Of a DNA stretch of 64,000 nucleotides, positions 1-9,059 are shown piece after piece. The first letter of the stretch is position 1. Every line of letters starts with the position of its first letter. This DNA is from Actinotalea endophytica (GTDB lineage: Bacteria; Actinomycetota; Actinomycetes; Actinomycetales; Cellulomonadaceae): the NCBI RefSeq assembly GCF_025717005.1, contig NZ_JAOVZU010000005.1, positions 248,001 through 312,000 on the forward strand, read 5' to 3'. The position numbers were made by a program, and so were the translations under genes. The notes below the pieces were generated by a model. It was given only the letters and a program-made list of their open reading frames with translations. It did no database searches and was not told where the DNA came from.

Positions 1-345
1 TCCAGCGACGTCGCACAGGCCTCCCTGGCCGACTTCCAGGCGAACGTCGACGCCGAGTACGCCAACAACGTCTACGCCCAGACCGGCTGGATCGCCGCGT
101 CGTTCTTCGTCGAGGGCCTCACCCGGCTCGAGGGCCAGGACGTCACCTGGGACTCGTACAAGGCCGCGATGGAAGAGGCCCCGATCCAGAACCCGTTCGG
201 CGGGACGATCGACTACAGCAACGGCCAGCGCAAGGGCACCCAGGAGATGAGCCTGTCCAAGGTCGTGCCCATCGACGACGCCAACCCGGTCGGCTGGGAG
301 CAGGTCGAACCGCTCCAGAGCATCGACTCCCTGCTGGGTCAGTAG
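1..345 (+). CDS. ABC transporter substrate-binding protein, C-terminal fragment (LivK-like)
   Basis: The window opens inside this gene; 114 residues are visible before the TAG stop. The fragment (ending GWEQVEPLQSIDSLLGQ) resembles the last part of periplasmic-binding proteins of the branched-chain amino acid/aromatic-acid type (Peripla_BP_6): a helix near YAQTGWIAASFFVEGL, then an FGGTIDYSNGQRKG-type strand and turn. Such proteins capture a solute outside the membrane for a LivFGHM-type importer. A strong hairpin follows directly, so this gene probably ends an upstream transport operon. The next operon encodes acyl-CoA metabolism, so an organic acid ligand is plausible, but that is inference. 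The N-terminus, signal peptide and lipobox lie outside the window. Confidence 0.75.
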   Translation, partial: SSDVAQASLADFQANVDAEYANNVYAQTGWIAASFFVEGLTRLEGQDVTWDSYKAAMEEAPIQNPFGGTIDYSNGQRKGTQEMSLSKVVPIDDANPVGWEQVEPLQSIDSLLGQ

Positions 346-351
346 CACGCG

Positions 352-388
352 CACGGGCCGGGGACTGCCCGGCGGTCCCCGGCCCGTG
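352..388 (+). terminator. Strong hairpin terminator after the binding-protein gene
   Basis: A 14-bp perfect inverted repeat (CACGGGCCGGGGAC and its complement) encloses a 9-nt loop, seven bases after the stop codon. There is no U-tract, as is common in high-GC actinobacteria. Confidence 0.7.
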
Positions 389-418
389 GCACCACCACGA
401 CTTCGTGAGGCAAGAGTG

Positions 419-1453
419 ATGAGCACGCAGGAGAACGTCGGCATCCTCGGCTACGGGCTGTACCTGCCCGAGCCTGTGATGACCGCACGCGAGATCTCGG
501 AGGCCACCGGCGGCGTCTGGTCCGAGGACGCCGTGGTCGACAAGCTCGGCATCGTCCGCAAGCCGGTGCCCGGTCCGGGCGACGGCACCCAGGAGATGGG
601 GGCGCGCGCCGCGCTCGACGCGCTGGAGCGCACCGGTCTCGACCCGCTCGAGATCGACGTCATCCTGTGCATCGGCGAGGAGTGGAAGGAGTACGGGCTG
701 ACCACGTCGGCGCTGTACATCCAGGACCGGATCGGCGCCACGAACGCCTGGGGCATCGACGTGGCGAACCGGTGCTGCACCACCCTCACCGCGCTCAAGA
801 TGGCCAAGGACATGCTCCTGGCCGACGACGACATCGACACGGTGCTGGTCGCGGGCGGGTACCGCAACGGCGACTTCGTCGACTACACCGACACCACCGC
901 GTCGATGTTCTTCAACCTCGGTGCCGGCGGCGGCGCGTTCCTGGTCCGCAAGGGCATGGACGAGAACCTCATCCTCGGCACCCACATCCTGTCCGACGGC
1001 TCGCTGGCGCACACCGCCGGGGTCCAGATCGGTGGCACCGCCGAGCCGTTCACGCCCGACAACGTCGCCGAGGGCTACCGCTCGCTGCGGCTGATGGACC
1101 CGGTGCGGATGAAGGAGCGGCTCAACGCGACCAGCCTGCCCAACTGGTACACGTGCATCGACGAGAGCCTGCGCAAGAGCGGCGGGCTGAAGCGTGCGGA
1201 CATCGACTACCTCGGGGTGCTGCACTTCAAGCGCAGCCAGCACCTGGCGATGCTCGCGGACCTCGGCCTCACCGAGGACGACACCACCTATCTCGAGGAC
1301 TACGGCCACATCGGCCAGGTGGACCAGATGCTCACCCTCCACCTGGGCCTCGCCGCCGGGAAGATCACCGACGGCTCGCTGGTCACCCTCATCGCGGCAG
1401 GCATCGGCTACGTCTGGGCCTCCACGTGCATCCGCTGGGGAAAGGCGAAGTGA
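419..1453 (+). CDS. KAS III / HMG-CoA synthase-like condensing enzyme
   Basis: A 344-residue thiolase-fold enzyme of the 3-oxoacyl-ACP synthase III/HMG-CoA synthase superfamily. The ATG at 419 is preferred over further upstream starts because a GAGGCA-type ribosome site precedes it. Cys119 in DVANRCCTTL aligns with the FabH nucleophile and His269 in GVLHFKRSQ with the FabH active-site histidine. The third FabH residue (Asn of the YGNTS motif) is replaced by His297 in YGHIGQ. Family members catalyse Claisen condensation or its reverse on acyl-CoA. Here it overlaps a CoA-transferase gene (TGATG) and travels with a hydrolase and a thiolase, so a catabolic or CoA-handling role is more likely than fatty-acid initiation. 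The substrate cannot be deduced. Confidence 0.75.
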   Translation: MSTQENVGILGYGLYLPEPVMTAREISEATGGVWSEDAVVDKLGIVRKPVPGPGDGTQEMGARAALDALERTGLDPLEIDVILCIGEEWKEYGLTTSALYIQDRIGATNAWGIDVANRCCTTLTALKMAKDMLLADDDIDTVLVAGGYRNGDFVDYTDTTASMFFNLGAGGGAFLVRKGMDENLILGTHILSDGSLAHTAGVQIGGTAEPFTPDNVAEGYRSLRLMDPVRMKERLNATSLPNWYTCIDESLRKSGGLKRADIDYLGVLHFKRSQHLAMLADLGLTEDDTTYLEDYGHIGQVDQMLTLHLGLAAGKITDGSLVTLIAAGIGYVWASTCIRWGKAK

Positions 1454-2805
1454 TGGTCGACTACCGCTCCAAGCTGATCACCGTCGACCAGGCCCTGGAC
1501 CTCGTCGGCGACGGCGACAACATCACCGTGGGCCTCGGCGCCAACGAACCGCCGGCCTTCCTCGGCAACCTGCACCGGATCGCCGACCGGGTCAGCGACG
1601 TCACGGTCACGAACTGCCTGCCGACCGTGGCCGGCGAGTACCTCTCGGAGGAGAACGTCCGCTCGTCGTTCAAGATCGACTGCTGGTTCTCGACCCCGCC
1701 GCTGCGCAAGCTCGCCGGCACCGGACGGGTCAGCTTCATCCCCAACCACCTGCACCTGGCGGGGACCAAGCGCAACAGCCACCGCCGCTCGCGCATCATG
1801 ATCTCGCTCGCCTCGATGCCGGAGGCCACCGGTCGGACCCGGTTCGCCTGCGGCAACACCTACGAGGAGATGATCGCCCGCGAGGCGGACCTGCGGATCC
1901 TCGAGATCAGCCCGAACGCGCCCTACTCCTACGGGCAGAACTACCTCGACTGGGACTCGATCGACTACGTGATCGAGTCCGACGGGCGGCCCGGCACGAT
2001 CCCGGCCGCCGCACCGACCGACCGGGACCTGGTCATCGGCCGCACGATCGCGAACCTGATCGACGACGGCGACTGCATCCAGGTGGGCATCGGCGGCATC
2101 CCGAACGCGGTGTGCGGCTACCTGATGGAGAAGCAGGACCTCGGCATCCATACCGAGATGATGACCACCGGGATCATGGACCTGATGAAGGCCGGCGTCG
2201 TGACCGGCGCGCGCAAGCAGGTCGACGTCGGCAAGGCCGTGTTCGCGTTCGCGCTCGGCAGCGCGGAGATGTACGAGTTCATCGACCAGAACCCGGACTG
2301 CTGGACCGGTCGCGGCGAGGAGGTCAACAACCCCTGGCTGATCGCGCGCAACGACAACCAGGTCAGCATCAACACCAGCATCGAGATCGACCTGACCGGG
2401 CAGTGCTGCTCGGAGTCGATCGGCACCCAGCAGATCTCCGGCACCGGCGGCCAGTCCGACACCGCGACGGGCGCGCAGCGCTCCCGCAACGGCCGATCGA
2501 TCATCGCGCTGTACAGCACCGTCGAGAAGACCGACCGGGTGACCGGCGAGACCACGGTGATCTCCAAGATCGTGCCGACGCTGCGCCCGGGCGCGGCGGT
2601 GTCGCTGTCGCGGAACGACGTCGACTGGGTGGTCACCGAGTACGGCGCGGTCAACCTGCGCGGCACGACGATCGCCGAGCGCGTCGAGCGGCTCATCTCG
2701 ATCGCCCACCCGGACTTCCGCGACGGGCTGCACGAGGAGGCCGTCCGGTGCGGGTTCATCACCGTCGCGCCGTCGGTCGCCCGAGCAGCGGCGGTGGGGC
2801 GGTAG
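1453..2805 (+). CDS. Acetyl-CoA hydrolase / 4-hydroxybutyrate CoA-transferase family protein
   Basis: A 450-residue class I CoA-transferase of the acetyl-CoA hydrolase/transferase family, about the usual full length. Visible marks are GLGANEPPAFL near residue 30, VGIGGIPNAV (211-220), GIHTEMM (231-237), whose Glu235 lies in the segment where the family carries its catalytic glutamate, and the C-terminal ISGTGGQSD (328-336) followed by GRSIIAL. It would move CoA between a short organic acid and an acyl-CoA. The ATG overlaps the upstream stop (TGATG), which implies translational coupling to the condensing enzyme. The hydrolase gene starts three bases after its stop. Donor and acceptor acids are unknown. 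Confidence 0.85.
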   Translation: MVDYRSKLITVDQALDLVGDGDNITVGLGANEPPAFLGNLHRIADRVSDVTVTNCLPTVAGEYLSEENVRSSFKIDCWFSTPPLRKLAGTGRVSFIPNHLHLAGTKRNSHRRSRIMISLASMPEATGRTRFACGNTYEEMIAREADLRILEISPNAPYSYGQNYLDWDSIDYVIESDGRPGTIPAAAPTDRDLVIGRTIANLIDDGDCIQVGIGGIPNAVCGYLMEKQDLGIHTEMMTTGIMDLMKAGVVTGARKQVDVGKAVFAFALGSAEMYEFIDQNPDCWTGRGEEVNNPWLIARNDNQVSINTSIEIDLTGQCCSESIGTQQISGTGGQSDTATGAQRSRNGRSIIALYSTVEKTDRVTGETTVISKIVPTLRPGAAVSLSRNDVDWVVTEYGAVNLRGTTIAERVERLISIAHPDFRDGLHEEAVRCGFITVAPSVARAAAVGR

Positions 2806-2808
2806 CCG

Positions 2809-3627
2809 ATGGCCACCTTCGACGTCGACGGGATCCCGATCTACTACGAGGACCACGGCTCGGGCGAACCCCTGGTCGTGCTCAACGGCATCTTCATGTC
2901 GAGTGCGTCCTGGCGCGCGTTCGTGCCCGCGTTCAGCGCACGCAACCGGCTGCTGCTGCTCGACCTCGCCGACCAGGGCGCCAGCGGGAAGCTCGACCAC
3001 GAGTACACCCAAGAGCTCCAGGAACGGGTCGTGCTCGCGTTCCTCGACCACCTCGGGCTGGACCGCGCACACCTGTGCGGCGTCAGCTACGGCGGCGAGG
3101 TCGCGCTGCGGATCGCCTCACGTCACCCGGACCGGGTGGACAAGCTCGTGCTCGCGAACACGACCGCCTACACCTCGGCCTGGCTGAGGGACATCGGCCG
3201 GTCGTGGGAGCACGCGATGAGCACCCACGACGGGCACGTGTTCTTCAAGACCTGCATCCCGGTCGTCTACTCTCCCGGCTTCTACGAGACCAACTACGAC
3301 TGGATCTCGGCGCGCGAGGACTTCTTCGTCCAGACCTTCACGCCCGAGGTCTACGACGCGTTCGCGCGCCTGACCCGCAGCGCCGAGACCCACGACGAGC
3401 GCGCCGGCCTCGGCGGGATCACCGCCCCGACCCTGGTGGTCAGCTCCGAGCACGACCACGTCACACCGCTGCCCAACCAGACCGAGCTGGTCGCGGCCAT
3501 CCCGGGCGCATCCCACGCGATCGTCCAGGGCGCCGGTCACGCGGCCATGTACGAGAAGCCCGCCGAGTTCACCGCCCTGGTGCTCGGCTTCGTCAACCAC
3601 CAGACCACCGACATCACCATCTCCTGA
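2809..3627 (+). CDS. Alpha/beta hydrolase
   Basis: A 272-residue alpha/beta-hydrolase with a complete triad: Ser93 in the nucleophile elbow GVSYGG, Asp216 in SSEHDHVTP and His244 in GAGHAAMYEKP. The short oxyanion-loop segment LNGIFMSS (25-32) replaces the common HGxP motif. There is no signal peptide, so it should act in the cytoplasm. It sits between the CoA-transferase (3-bp gap) and the thiolase gene (about 20-bp gap), so it probably performs a hydrolytic or C-C-cleaving step in the same pathway. Related operon proteins are often annotated as esterases, lactonases or meta-cleavage-product hydrolases, and sequence alone does not decide between these. Confidence 0.85.
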   Translation: MATFDVDGIPIYYEDHGSGEPLVVLNGIFMSSASWRAFVPAFSARNRLLLLDLADQGASGKLDHEYTQELQERVVLAFLDHLGLDRAHLCGVSYGGEVALRIASRHPDRVDKLVLANTTAYTSAWLRDIGRSWEHAMSTHDGHVFFKTCIPVVYSPGFYETNYDWISAREDFFVQTFTPEVYDAFARLTRSAETHDERAGLGGITAPTLVVSSEHDHVTPLPNQTELVAAIPGASHAIVQGAGHAAMYEKPAEFTALVLGFVNHQTTDITIS

Positions 3628-3648
3628 CGCCCAGACGGAGGAACTCCC

Positions 3649-4824
<1,176 letters not shown>

Positions 4825-4930
4825 GGGAGCGGCGGCGGCCGGTGCACCATACTCGTGCCTGCACTCCCCAGGGCGGCACCCGGTGCCGCCTGCGGACCAG
4901 CCGTCCCCTTCCAGCGCGAGGCAGGACCAC

Positions 4931-5539
4931 ATGCCCACACAGACCTTCCTGAACCTGCCTGCGGCGAAGCAGGAGACGGTGATGGCGGCCGCGCTCGACG
5001 AGTTCAGCAAGCGCAACGTCGAGGAGGCGAAGCTCTCCAACATCGTGCGTGCCGCCGGGATCCCCCGCGGGAGCATCTACCAGTACTTCGAGACCAAGGA
5101 AGACCTGTACGTCTACGCCTTCGAGCGGCTCCGCGAGGAGCGTCGCGAGTACACCAAGCCGGCCTTCGACTACTACCTGACGAGCCCGTTCCTCACCTTC
5201 TTCGAGCACTTCTACGCCCTGGACACCGAGTACCTGGCACGCCACCCGGTGCACATCCAGATGGGCAAGGTGATGTACAGCCACGCCTCGGGCGTCTCGC
5301 TGAACCTGATCCGGGCGATCAAGACGCGCTACCGCGAGCTGTTCCTGATCGCGATCGAGCGCGACCAGGAGCAGGGCGTGATCCGGCGCGACGTCGACAA
5401 GTCCGTCCTGGCCGACCTGTGCGTGCACTTCATGACGGACATCTTCATCTTCCAGAACCTCTCCGACCGCATGACCTTGCACGACATGCGCGACCACCTG
5501 CGCGGGACGATCGAGCTGATCCGTCGCGGGGTGGAGTGA
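4931..5539 (+). CDS. TetR family transcriptional regulator
   Basis: A 202-residue TetR-type repressor. The N-terminal helix-turn-helix runs through about residues 15-60 (NIVRAAGIPRGSIYQYFETK), followed by a helical ligand domain of normal length. The ATG at 4931 follows an AGGCAGGA stretch. A GTG at 4883 is in frame, but the extra 16 residues before MPTQTFLNL look unstructured. A CATACT box at 4848-4853 could be its -10, giving a leader of about 70 nt. It follows the acyl-CoA operon and precedes a hydrolase gene, so it is the natural local regulator, probably sensing an acyl-CoA or pathway substrate. Its operator is not identified. Confidence 0.88.
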   Translation: MPTQTFLNLPAAKQETVMAAALDEFSKRNVEEAKLSNIVRAAGIPRGSIYQYFETKEDLYVYAFERLREERREYTKPAFDYYLTSPFLTFFEHFYALDTEYLARHPVHIQMGKVMYSHASGVSLNLIRAIKTRYRELFLIAIERDQEQGVIRRDVDKSVLADLCVHFMTDIFIFQNLSDRMTLHDMRDHLRGTIELIRRGVE

Positions 5540-5561
5540 CCGACACACCGAAGGAGGAGCA

Positions 5562-6614
5562 ATGACGCTCTTGGCAGGCATCACGTCGCGGGTGGTCCCC
5601 ACCGCGCGGCTCTCGGTCAACGTCCTCGAACGGGCGGCCGACGACCCCGGCACGCCCGAGGACCGGACCGTGGTGCTGGTGCACGGCAACGCCTCGTCGG
5701 CGCTGTTCTGGCAGGAGGTCATGCTCGCGCTGCCCGGCGACCTGCGGGTGATCGCGGTCGACCTGCGCGGCTTCGGCGGCACGCAGACCCTGCCCGTGGA
5801 CGCCTCGCGCGGGTGCGGCGACTTCAGCGACGACCTGCACGCGACCCTCGAGGCGCTCGGCCTCGGCCCGGTGCACCTGGTCGGCTGGTCGATGGGCGGC
5901 GGTGTGGTGATGCAGTACGCGCTCGACCACCCCGTGCTCAGCCTGACGCTCCAGGCGCCGGTCTCCCCCTACGGGTTCGGCGGCACCGGGCGCGACGGGT
6001 CGCTCCTCACCGCGGACGGCGCGGGCACCGGCGGCGGCGGCGCGAACCCCGACTTCGTGCAGCGGCTGGCGGACGGCGACACCTCGGACGAAGCCCCGAC
6101 CTCGCCCCGCAACGTGTTCCGCAGCAGCTACGTCTCGCCCGAGTACACCGGCGACCTCGAGGACCTCTGGGTCACGTCGATGCTCAGCACGGCCACGGGC
6201 CCGGACAACTACCCCGGTGACGCCGCGGCCAGCGCGAGCTGGCCCGGTTTCGGCCCCGGGGCCCGCGGCGTGCTCAACACGCTCGCACCCACCAACTTCA
6301 ACACCGCCGGCCTGGTCGACCTCGACGTGAAGCCGCCCGTCCTGTGGATCCGCGGCAGTGCCGACGCGATCGTCTCGGACGCGTCCTACTTCGACCTGAA
6401 CATGCTCGGCAAGGCCGGTGTCATCCCGGGCTGGCCCGGGGACGACGTGGCTCCGCCGCAGCCGATGATCACCCAGACGCGGGACGTGCTCGACGCCTAC
6501 GCGGCCGCGGGCGGGGCGTACACCGAGGTGGTCTTCGAGGGCGTCGGGCACAGCCCGCACCTCGAGCGGCCCGCGGAGTGGGTCGAGGCGCTCGTCGCGC
6601 ACGTGACCGGCTGA
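5562..6614 (+). CDS. Alpha/beta hydrolase
   Basis: A 350-residue alpha/beta hydrolase with LVHGNASSALFW (39-50) as the oxyanion loop, Ser110 in GWSMGG, and a C-terminal GVGHSPHLERP segment carrying the catalytic histidine. An acidic residue in WIRGSADAIVSD is the likely third member. A glycine-rich stretch of about 30 residues after the nucleophile strand and a long lid make it larger than the usual 270-300 residues. An AAGGAGGAGC ribosome site precedes the ATG. It lies 22 bp after the TetR gene on the same strand and probably belongs to that regulatory unit. The substrate is unknown. Confidence 0.85.
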   Translation: MTLLAGITSRVVPTARLSVNVLERAADDPGTPEDRTVVLVHGNASSALFWQEVMLALPGDLRVIAVDLRGFGGTQTLPVDASRGCGDFSDDLHATLEALGLGPVHLVGWSMGGGVVMQYALDHPVLSLTLQAPVSPYGFGGTGRDGSLLTADGAGTGGGGANPDFVQRLADGDTSDEAPTSPRNVFRSSYVSPEYTGDLEDLWVTSMLSTATGPDNYPGDAAASASWPGFGPGARGVLNTLAPTNFNTAGLVDLDVKPPVLWIRGSADAIVSDASYFDLNMLGKAGVIPGWPGDDVAPPQPMITQTRDVLDAYAAAGGAYTEVVFEGVGHSPHLERPAEWVEALVAHVTG

Positions 6615-6621
6615 CCGGACC

Positions 6622-6686
6622 GTCGGGTCGGCTCGCACGGGCGCCGGCGTCTGCACGGCCGGGATCCCGTCGCGAGCCGGCCCGAC
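6622..6686 (+). repeat. Imperfect inverted repeat between two hydrolase genes
   Basis: Two 15-nt arms (6622-6636 and 6672-6686) are complementary except for one position that pairs as G-U in RNA. They enclose a 35-nt loop and end nine bases before the next start codon. This could terminate the upstream operon or control entry into the next gene. Confidence 0.4.
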
Positions 6687-6694
6687 CTGCGACG

Positions 6695-7459
6695 ATGACC
6701 ACCATGACCGCGTCACCGGGCAGCGGGGGCTTCTGGCACCCGAACCGCCGCGGCGTGCCGCGGCCCGTCGAACGCGCGTGGTGGCGCGTGCGGGACTACG
6801 CGGACGCGGTGCGCTGGCAGGCCCTCGCCCTCGACCGACGGCACCGCCCGGACCAGCTCACCGCGAACCCGACGTCCCGCGGACGCCCGGTCGTCCTGGT
6901 GCCGGGCGTCTACGAGGACTGGACCTTCATGCGGCCGCTCGCGCAACGCCTGCACGCGCGCGGCCTGCGCGTGCACGTCGTACCCGGTTTCGGGTTCAAC
7001 CGCGCGCCCATCGTCCGGCAGGCCGAGGTCCTCGGCCGGTTCCTCGAGGCCGAGGACCTGCGCGACGTGCTGCTCGTCGCGCACAGCAAGGGCGGCCTGA
7101 TCGGCAAGCTGGCGATGCTCCGGCACGACCCGACGCAGCGCGTGACACGGATGGTCAGCCTCAACACCCCGTACGACGGCTCGACGCTCGCGTGGGCCTT
7201 CCCGACGCCCGCGGTCCTCGCGTTCCGGCCCAGCGACCGGACCCTCAAGGCCCTGGCGGCCGAGCGGTCCGTCAACCACCGGATCACCGCCGTGAGCAGT
7301 GAGTGGGACCCGCACGTCCCGACCGGCTCCTCGCTGAACGGCGAGGAGGACGTCGTGGTGGCGACACCGGGTCACTTCCGGCCACTGAGCGACCCCGCGT
7401 TCATCGACCTCGTCGTCGCTGCGGCACTCACGCCCGAGGCAGGTGGACCACCCGGCTGA
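6695..7459 (+). CDS. Lipase-like alpha/beta hydrolase
   Basis: A 254-residue alpha/beta hydrolase of the triacylglycerol-lipase/PGAP1-like group. VVLVPGVYEDW is the oxyanion strand, VAHSKGGLIGK holds the serine nucleophile (H-S-K-G-G instead of GxSxG), and VATPGHFRPL near the C-terminus holds the histidine. The motif with Lys after Ser and the SLNTPYDGS segment are typical of cytoplasmic actinobacterial esterase/lipase proteins. Start is ATG 6695 or the in-frame ATG 6704; no clear ribosome site is present. Its 3' end overlaps the opposite-strand hydrolase gene by 32 bp (7428-7459). Confidence 0.8.
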   Translation: MTTMTASPGSGGFWHPNRRGVPRPVERAWWRVRDYADAVRWQALALDRRHRPDQLTANPTSRGRPVVLVPGVYEDWTFMRPLAQRLHARGLRVHVVPGFGFNRAPIVRQAEVLGRFLEAEDLRDVLLVAHSKGGLIGKLAMLRHDPTQRVTRMVSLNTPYDGSTLAWAFPTPAVLAFRPSDRTLKALAAERSVNHRITAVSSEWDPHVPTGSSLNGEEDVVVATPGHFRPLSDPAFIDLVVAAALTPEAGGPPG

Positions 7460-8279
7460 GCCCGGGCTCGTCGGGGTCGTCGCGGATCTCGCGCCCTTCC
7501 AGCCAGGAGCGGATCACGTGGGTGAGCTCGCCGGGGTGGCTGAAGTTCACCGCGTGCGCAGCACCCTCGATGATCACCACGGTGAGGTCGGGGTGCGCCT
7601 GGCGCGCGAGCTCCATCACACGAGTGGGCGGCGGCATCAGCGGATCGAGCGTCCCGATCACCGCGAGGGTCGGCACGTTCGTGCGCAGCACCCGCTCCAG
7701 CGTCGGGAAGCGGGTCAGCTCGGCGAACAGGTTCGCGGTGTTGACCGGGCCGAACCGCGCGTAGTCGGGCAGCGCGATCCGGGCCATCCTCGCGTCCTCG
7801 CGCGGGATGTCCTGCAGCATCTGCCGCATCGCGCGGCGGAACGGCTGGTTGTGCAGGCCCCCCGCCGGCGAGGTCAGCACCACACGCTCGACGAGCTCCG
7901 GGGCCATGTGCGCCACCTCGAGGCTCACCGGGCAGCCCATCGAGTTGCCCACCAGCACGACGCGGTCCATCTCGAGGAGCCCGAGCAGCTCGACCAGGGC
8001 CTCGGCCAGCGCCGGGATGCCCATCGCGTGGTCCCACCGCTCGCTGCGCCCGTGGCCGGGAAGGTCGGGCACGACGTTCGTCGCGATCGTGGTGAGGCGC
8101 TCCGCGGTGGGCAGCAACGACGCGCCCGAGATGCCGAAGCCGTGGACGTGCACGATCGGCGTCGCATCGGGCACCGGCGGTGTGGAGGTGCGCACGAACA
8201 CGTCCAGGCCACCGACCTGGACGGTTCTCTCGTTCCAGGTCACCGTGCCCGCCGAGCCCGGCCGCCTGCGTGCCGCCAT
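7428..8279 (-). CDS. Alpha/beta hydrolase, probably expressed from a leaderless transcript
   Basis: A 283-residue alpha/beta hydrolase with HVHGFGISGAS as oxyanion loop, the elbow GNSMG (Ser nucleophile), Asp in VIGTLDPLMPP and His in EGAAHAVNFSHP. It has no signal peptide. On its strand the hexamer TAGATT ends exactly six bases before the ATG, so the mRNA should begin at or next to the start codon. It converges with the lipase-like gene (32-bp 3' overlap) and is divergent from the GAP-family gene. Reaction unknown; an ester, lactone or C-C bond substrate is possible. Confidence 0.85.
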   Translation of the reverse strand: MAARRRPGSAGTVTWNERTVQVGGLDVFVRTSTPPVPDATPIVHVHGFGISGASLLPTAERLTTIATNVVPDLPGHGRSERWDHAMGIPALAEALVELLGLLEMDRVVLVGNSMGCPVSLEVAHMAPELVERVVLTSPAGGLHNQPFRRAMRQMLQDIPREDARMARIALPDYARFGPVNTANLFAELTRFPTLERVLRTNVPTLAVIGTLDPLMPPPTRVMELARQAHPDLTVVIIEGAAHAVNFSHPGELTHVIRSWLEGREIRDDPDEPGLSRVVHLPRA

Positions 8280-8285
8280 GATCCG

Positions 8286-8291
8286 AATCTA
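8286..8291 (-). promoter_or_regulatory. -10 box of a leaderless promoter (hydrolase)
   Basis: TAGATT on the minus strand, six bases before the ATG at 8279. This matches the TANNNT-N6-start arrangement of actinobacterial leaderless genes. No good -35 was found. Confidence 0.55.
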
Positions 8292-8375
8292 GCGCTGCGG
8301 AGCCGGGTCGACGCCGACTTGATCGCCGCCATCGCTCCGCGCTCCGACTCCGCCGTGGAGCGAGCACGACGCGGC

Positions 8376-8381
8376 TAGGCT
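8376..8381 (+). promoter_or_regulatory. -10 box of a leaderless promoter (GAP-family gene)
   Basis: TAGGCT, six bases before the GTG at 8388. With the opposite TAGATT box it makes a back-to-back pair in a 108-bp intergenic region. Confidence 0.55.
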
Positions 8382-8387
8382 CGCCAG

Positions 8388-9059
8388 GTGGGCACGATGT
8401 GGCTGACGCTGCTGCCCCTCGCCGCGGGCAGTGTCCTCACGCCGAGCTACTACCTCATCGAGATCCTGCTGCTCCAGTCACCTCGCGGCCGGTCGAAGGC
8501 GCTCATGTTCGCGACCGGGTTCGCGGTGATGAAGCTCCTGCTCGGTGCCGTGTTCGGGTTCCTCGTCGTGACCGGCACCCCCGGAGGCGACTGCGGTGAG
8601 TCCCCCGTCGTGGCGACGCTGCTGCTCGCCTCGGGACTCCTGTTCCTGGCGATGGCGTTCCGGCAGCTCCTGGCGGCACCGCACACCGACGACGGCCCAC
8701 CGCGATGGATGGCGACGGTCGACGGGATCACGCCGGCCCGCGCGTTCGCCCTCGCGTGCGGCATGACCCTCGCCGCCCCGAACCTCTGGGTGTTCACGCT
8801 GACTGCGGTGGCGACGATCAAGGACACAGGCCTGACGACGGCGACAGCAGTGATCACCTTCCTGGCGTTCGTCCTGCTCACCGCGGCGCCGATGCTCACG
8901 GTCGTCGGCATGACGGCGCTGGTCCCCAGGACGGCGGAGGCGACCCTCGACGCCCTGCGCACCTGGCTGGTCGCGCACAACCACGTGATCATGATCGCCG
9001 TCTCGCTCGTGCTGGGCGTCGCACTCGCCTGGGCGGGACTCGGCCGTCTGGCCGCCTAG
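8388..9059 (+). CDS. GAP/LysE-like integral membrane protein
   Basis: A 223-residue protein with about six hydrophobic helices, resembling the GAP (Sap, sulfolipid-1-addressing protein) family within the LysE-like transporter superfamily. The N-terminal helix with GSVLTPSYYLIEILLLQSP and the paired helix after a charged linker (SPRGRSKALMFATGFAV) fit that pattern, as does the second half beginning ACGMTLAAPNLWVF. These proteins are thought to help export lipids or small molecules. The GTG start is supported by a TAGGCT box six bases upstream. The last four bases overlap the end of the convergent GH3 gene. Substrate unknown. Confidence 0.7.
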   Translation: MGTMWLTLLPLAAGSVLTPSYYLIEILLLQSPRGRSKALMFATGFAVMKLLLGAVFGFLVVTGTPGGDCGESPVVATLLLASGLLFLAMAFRQLLAAPHTDDGPPRWMATVDGITPARAFALACGMTLAAPNLWVFTLTAVATIKDTGLTTATAVITFLAFVLLTAAPMLTVVGMTALVPRTAEATLDALRTWLVAHNHVIMIAVSLVLGVALAWAGLGRLAA

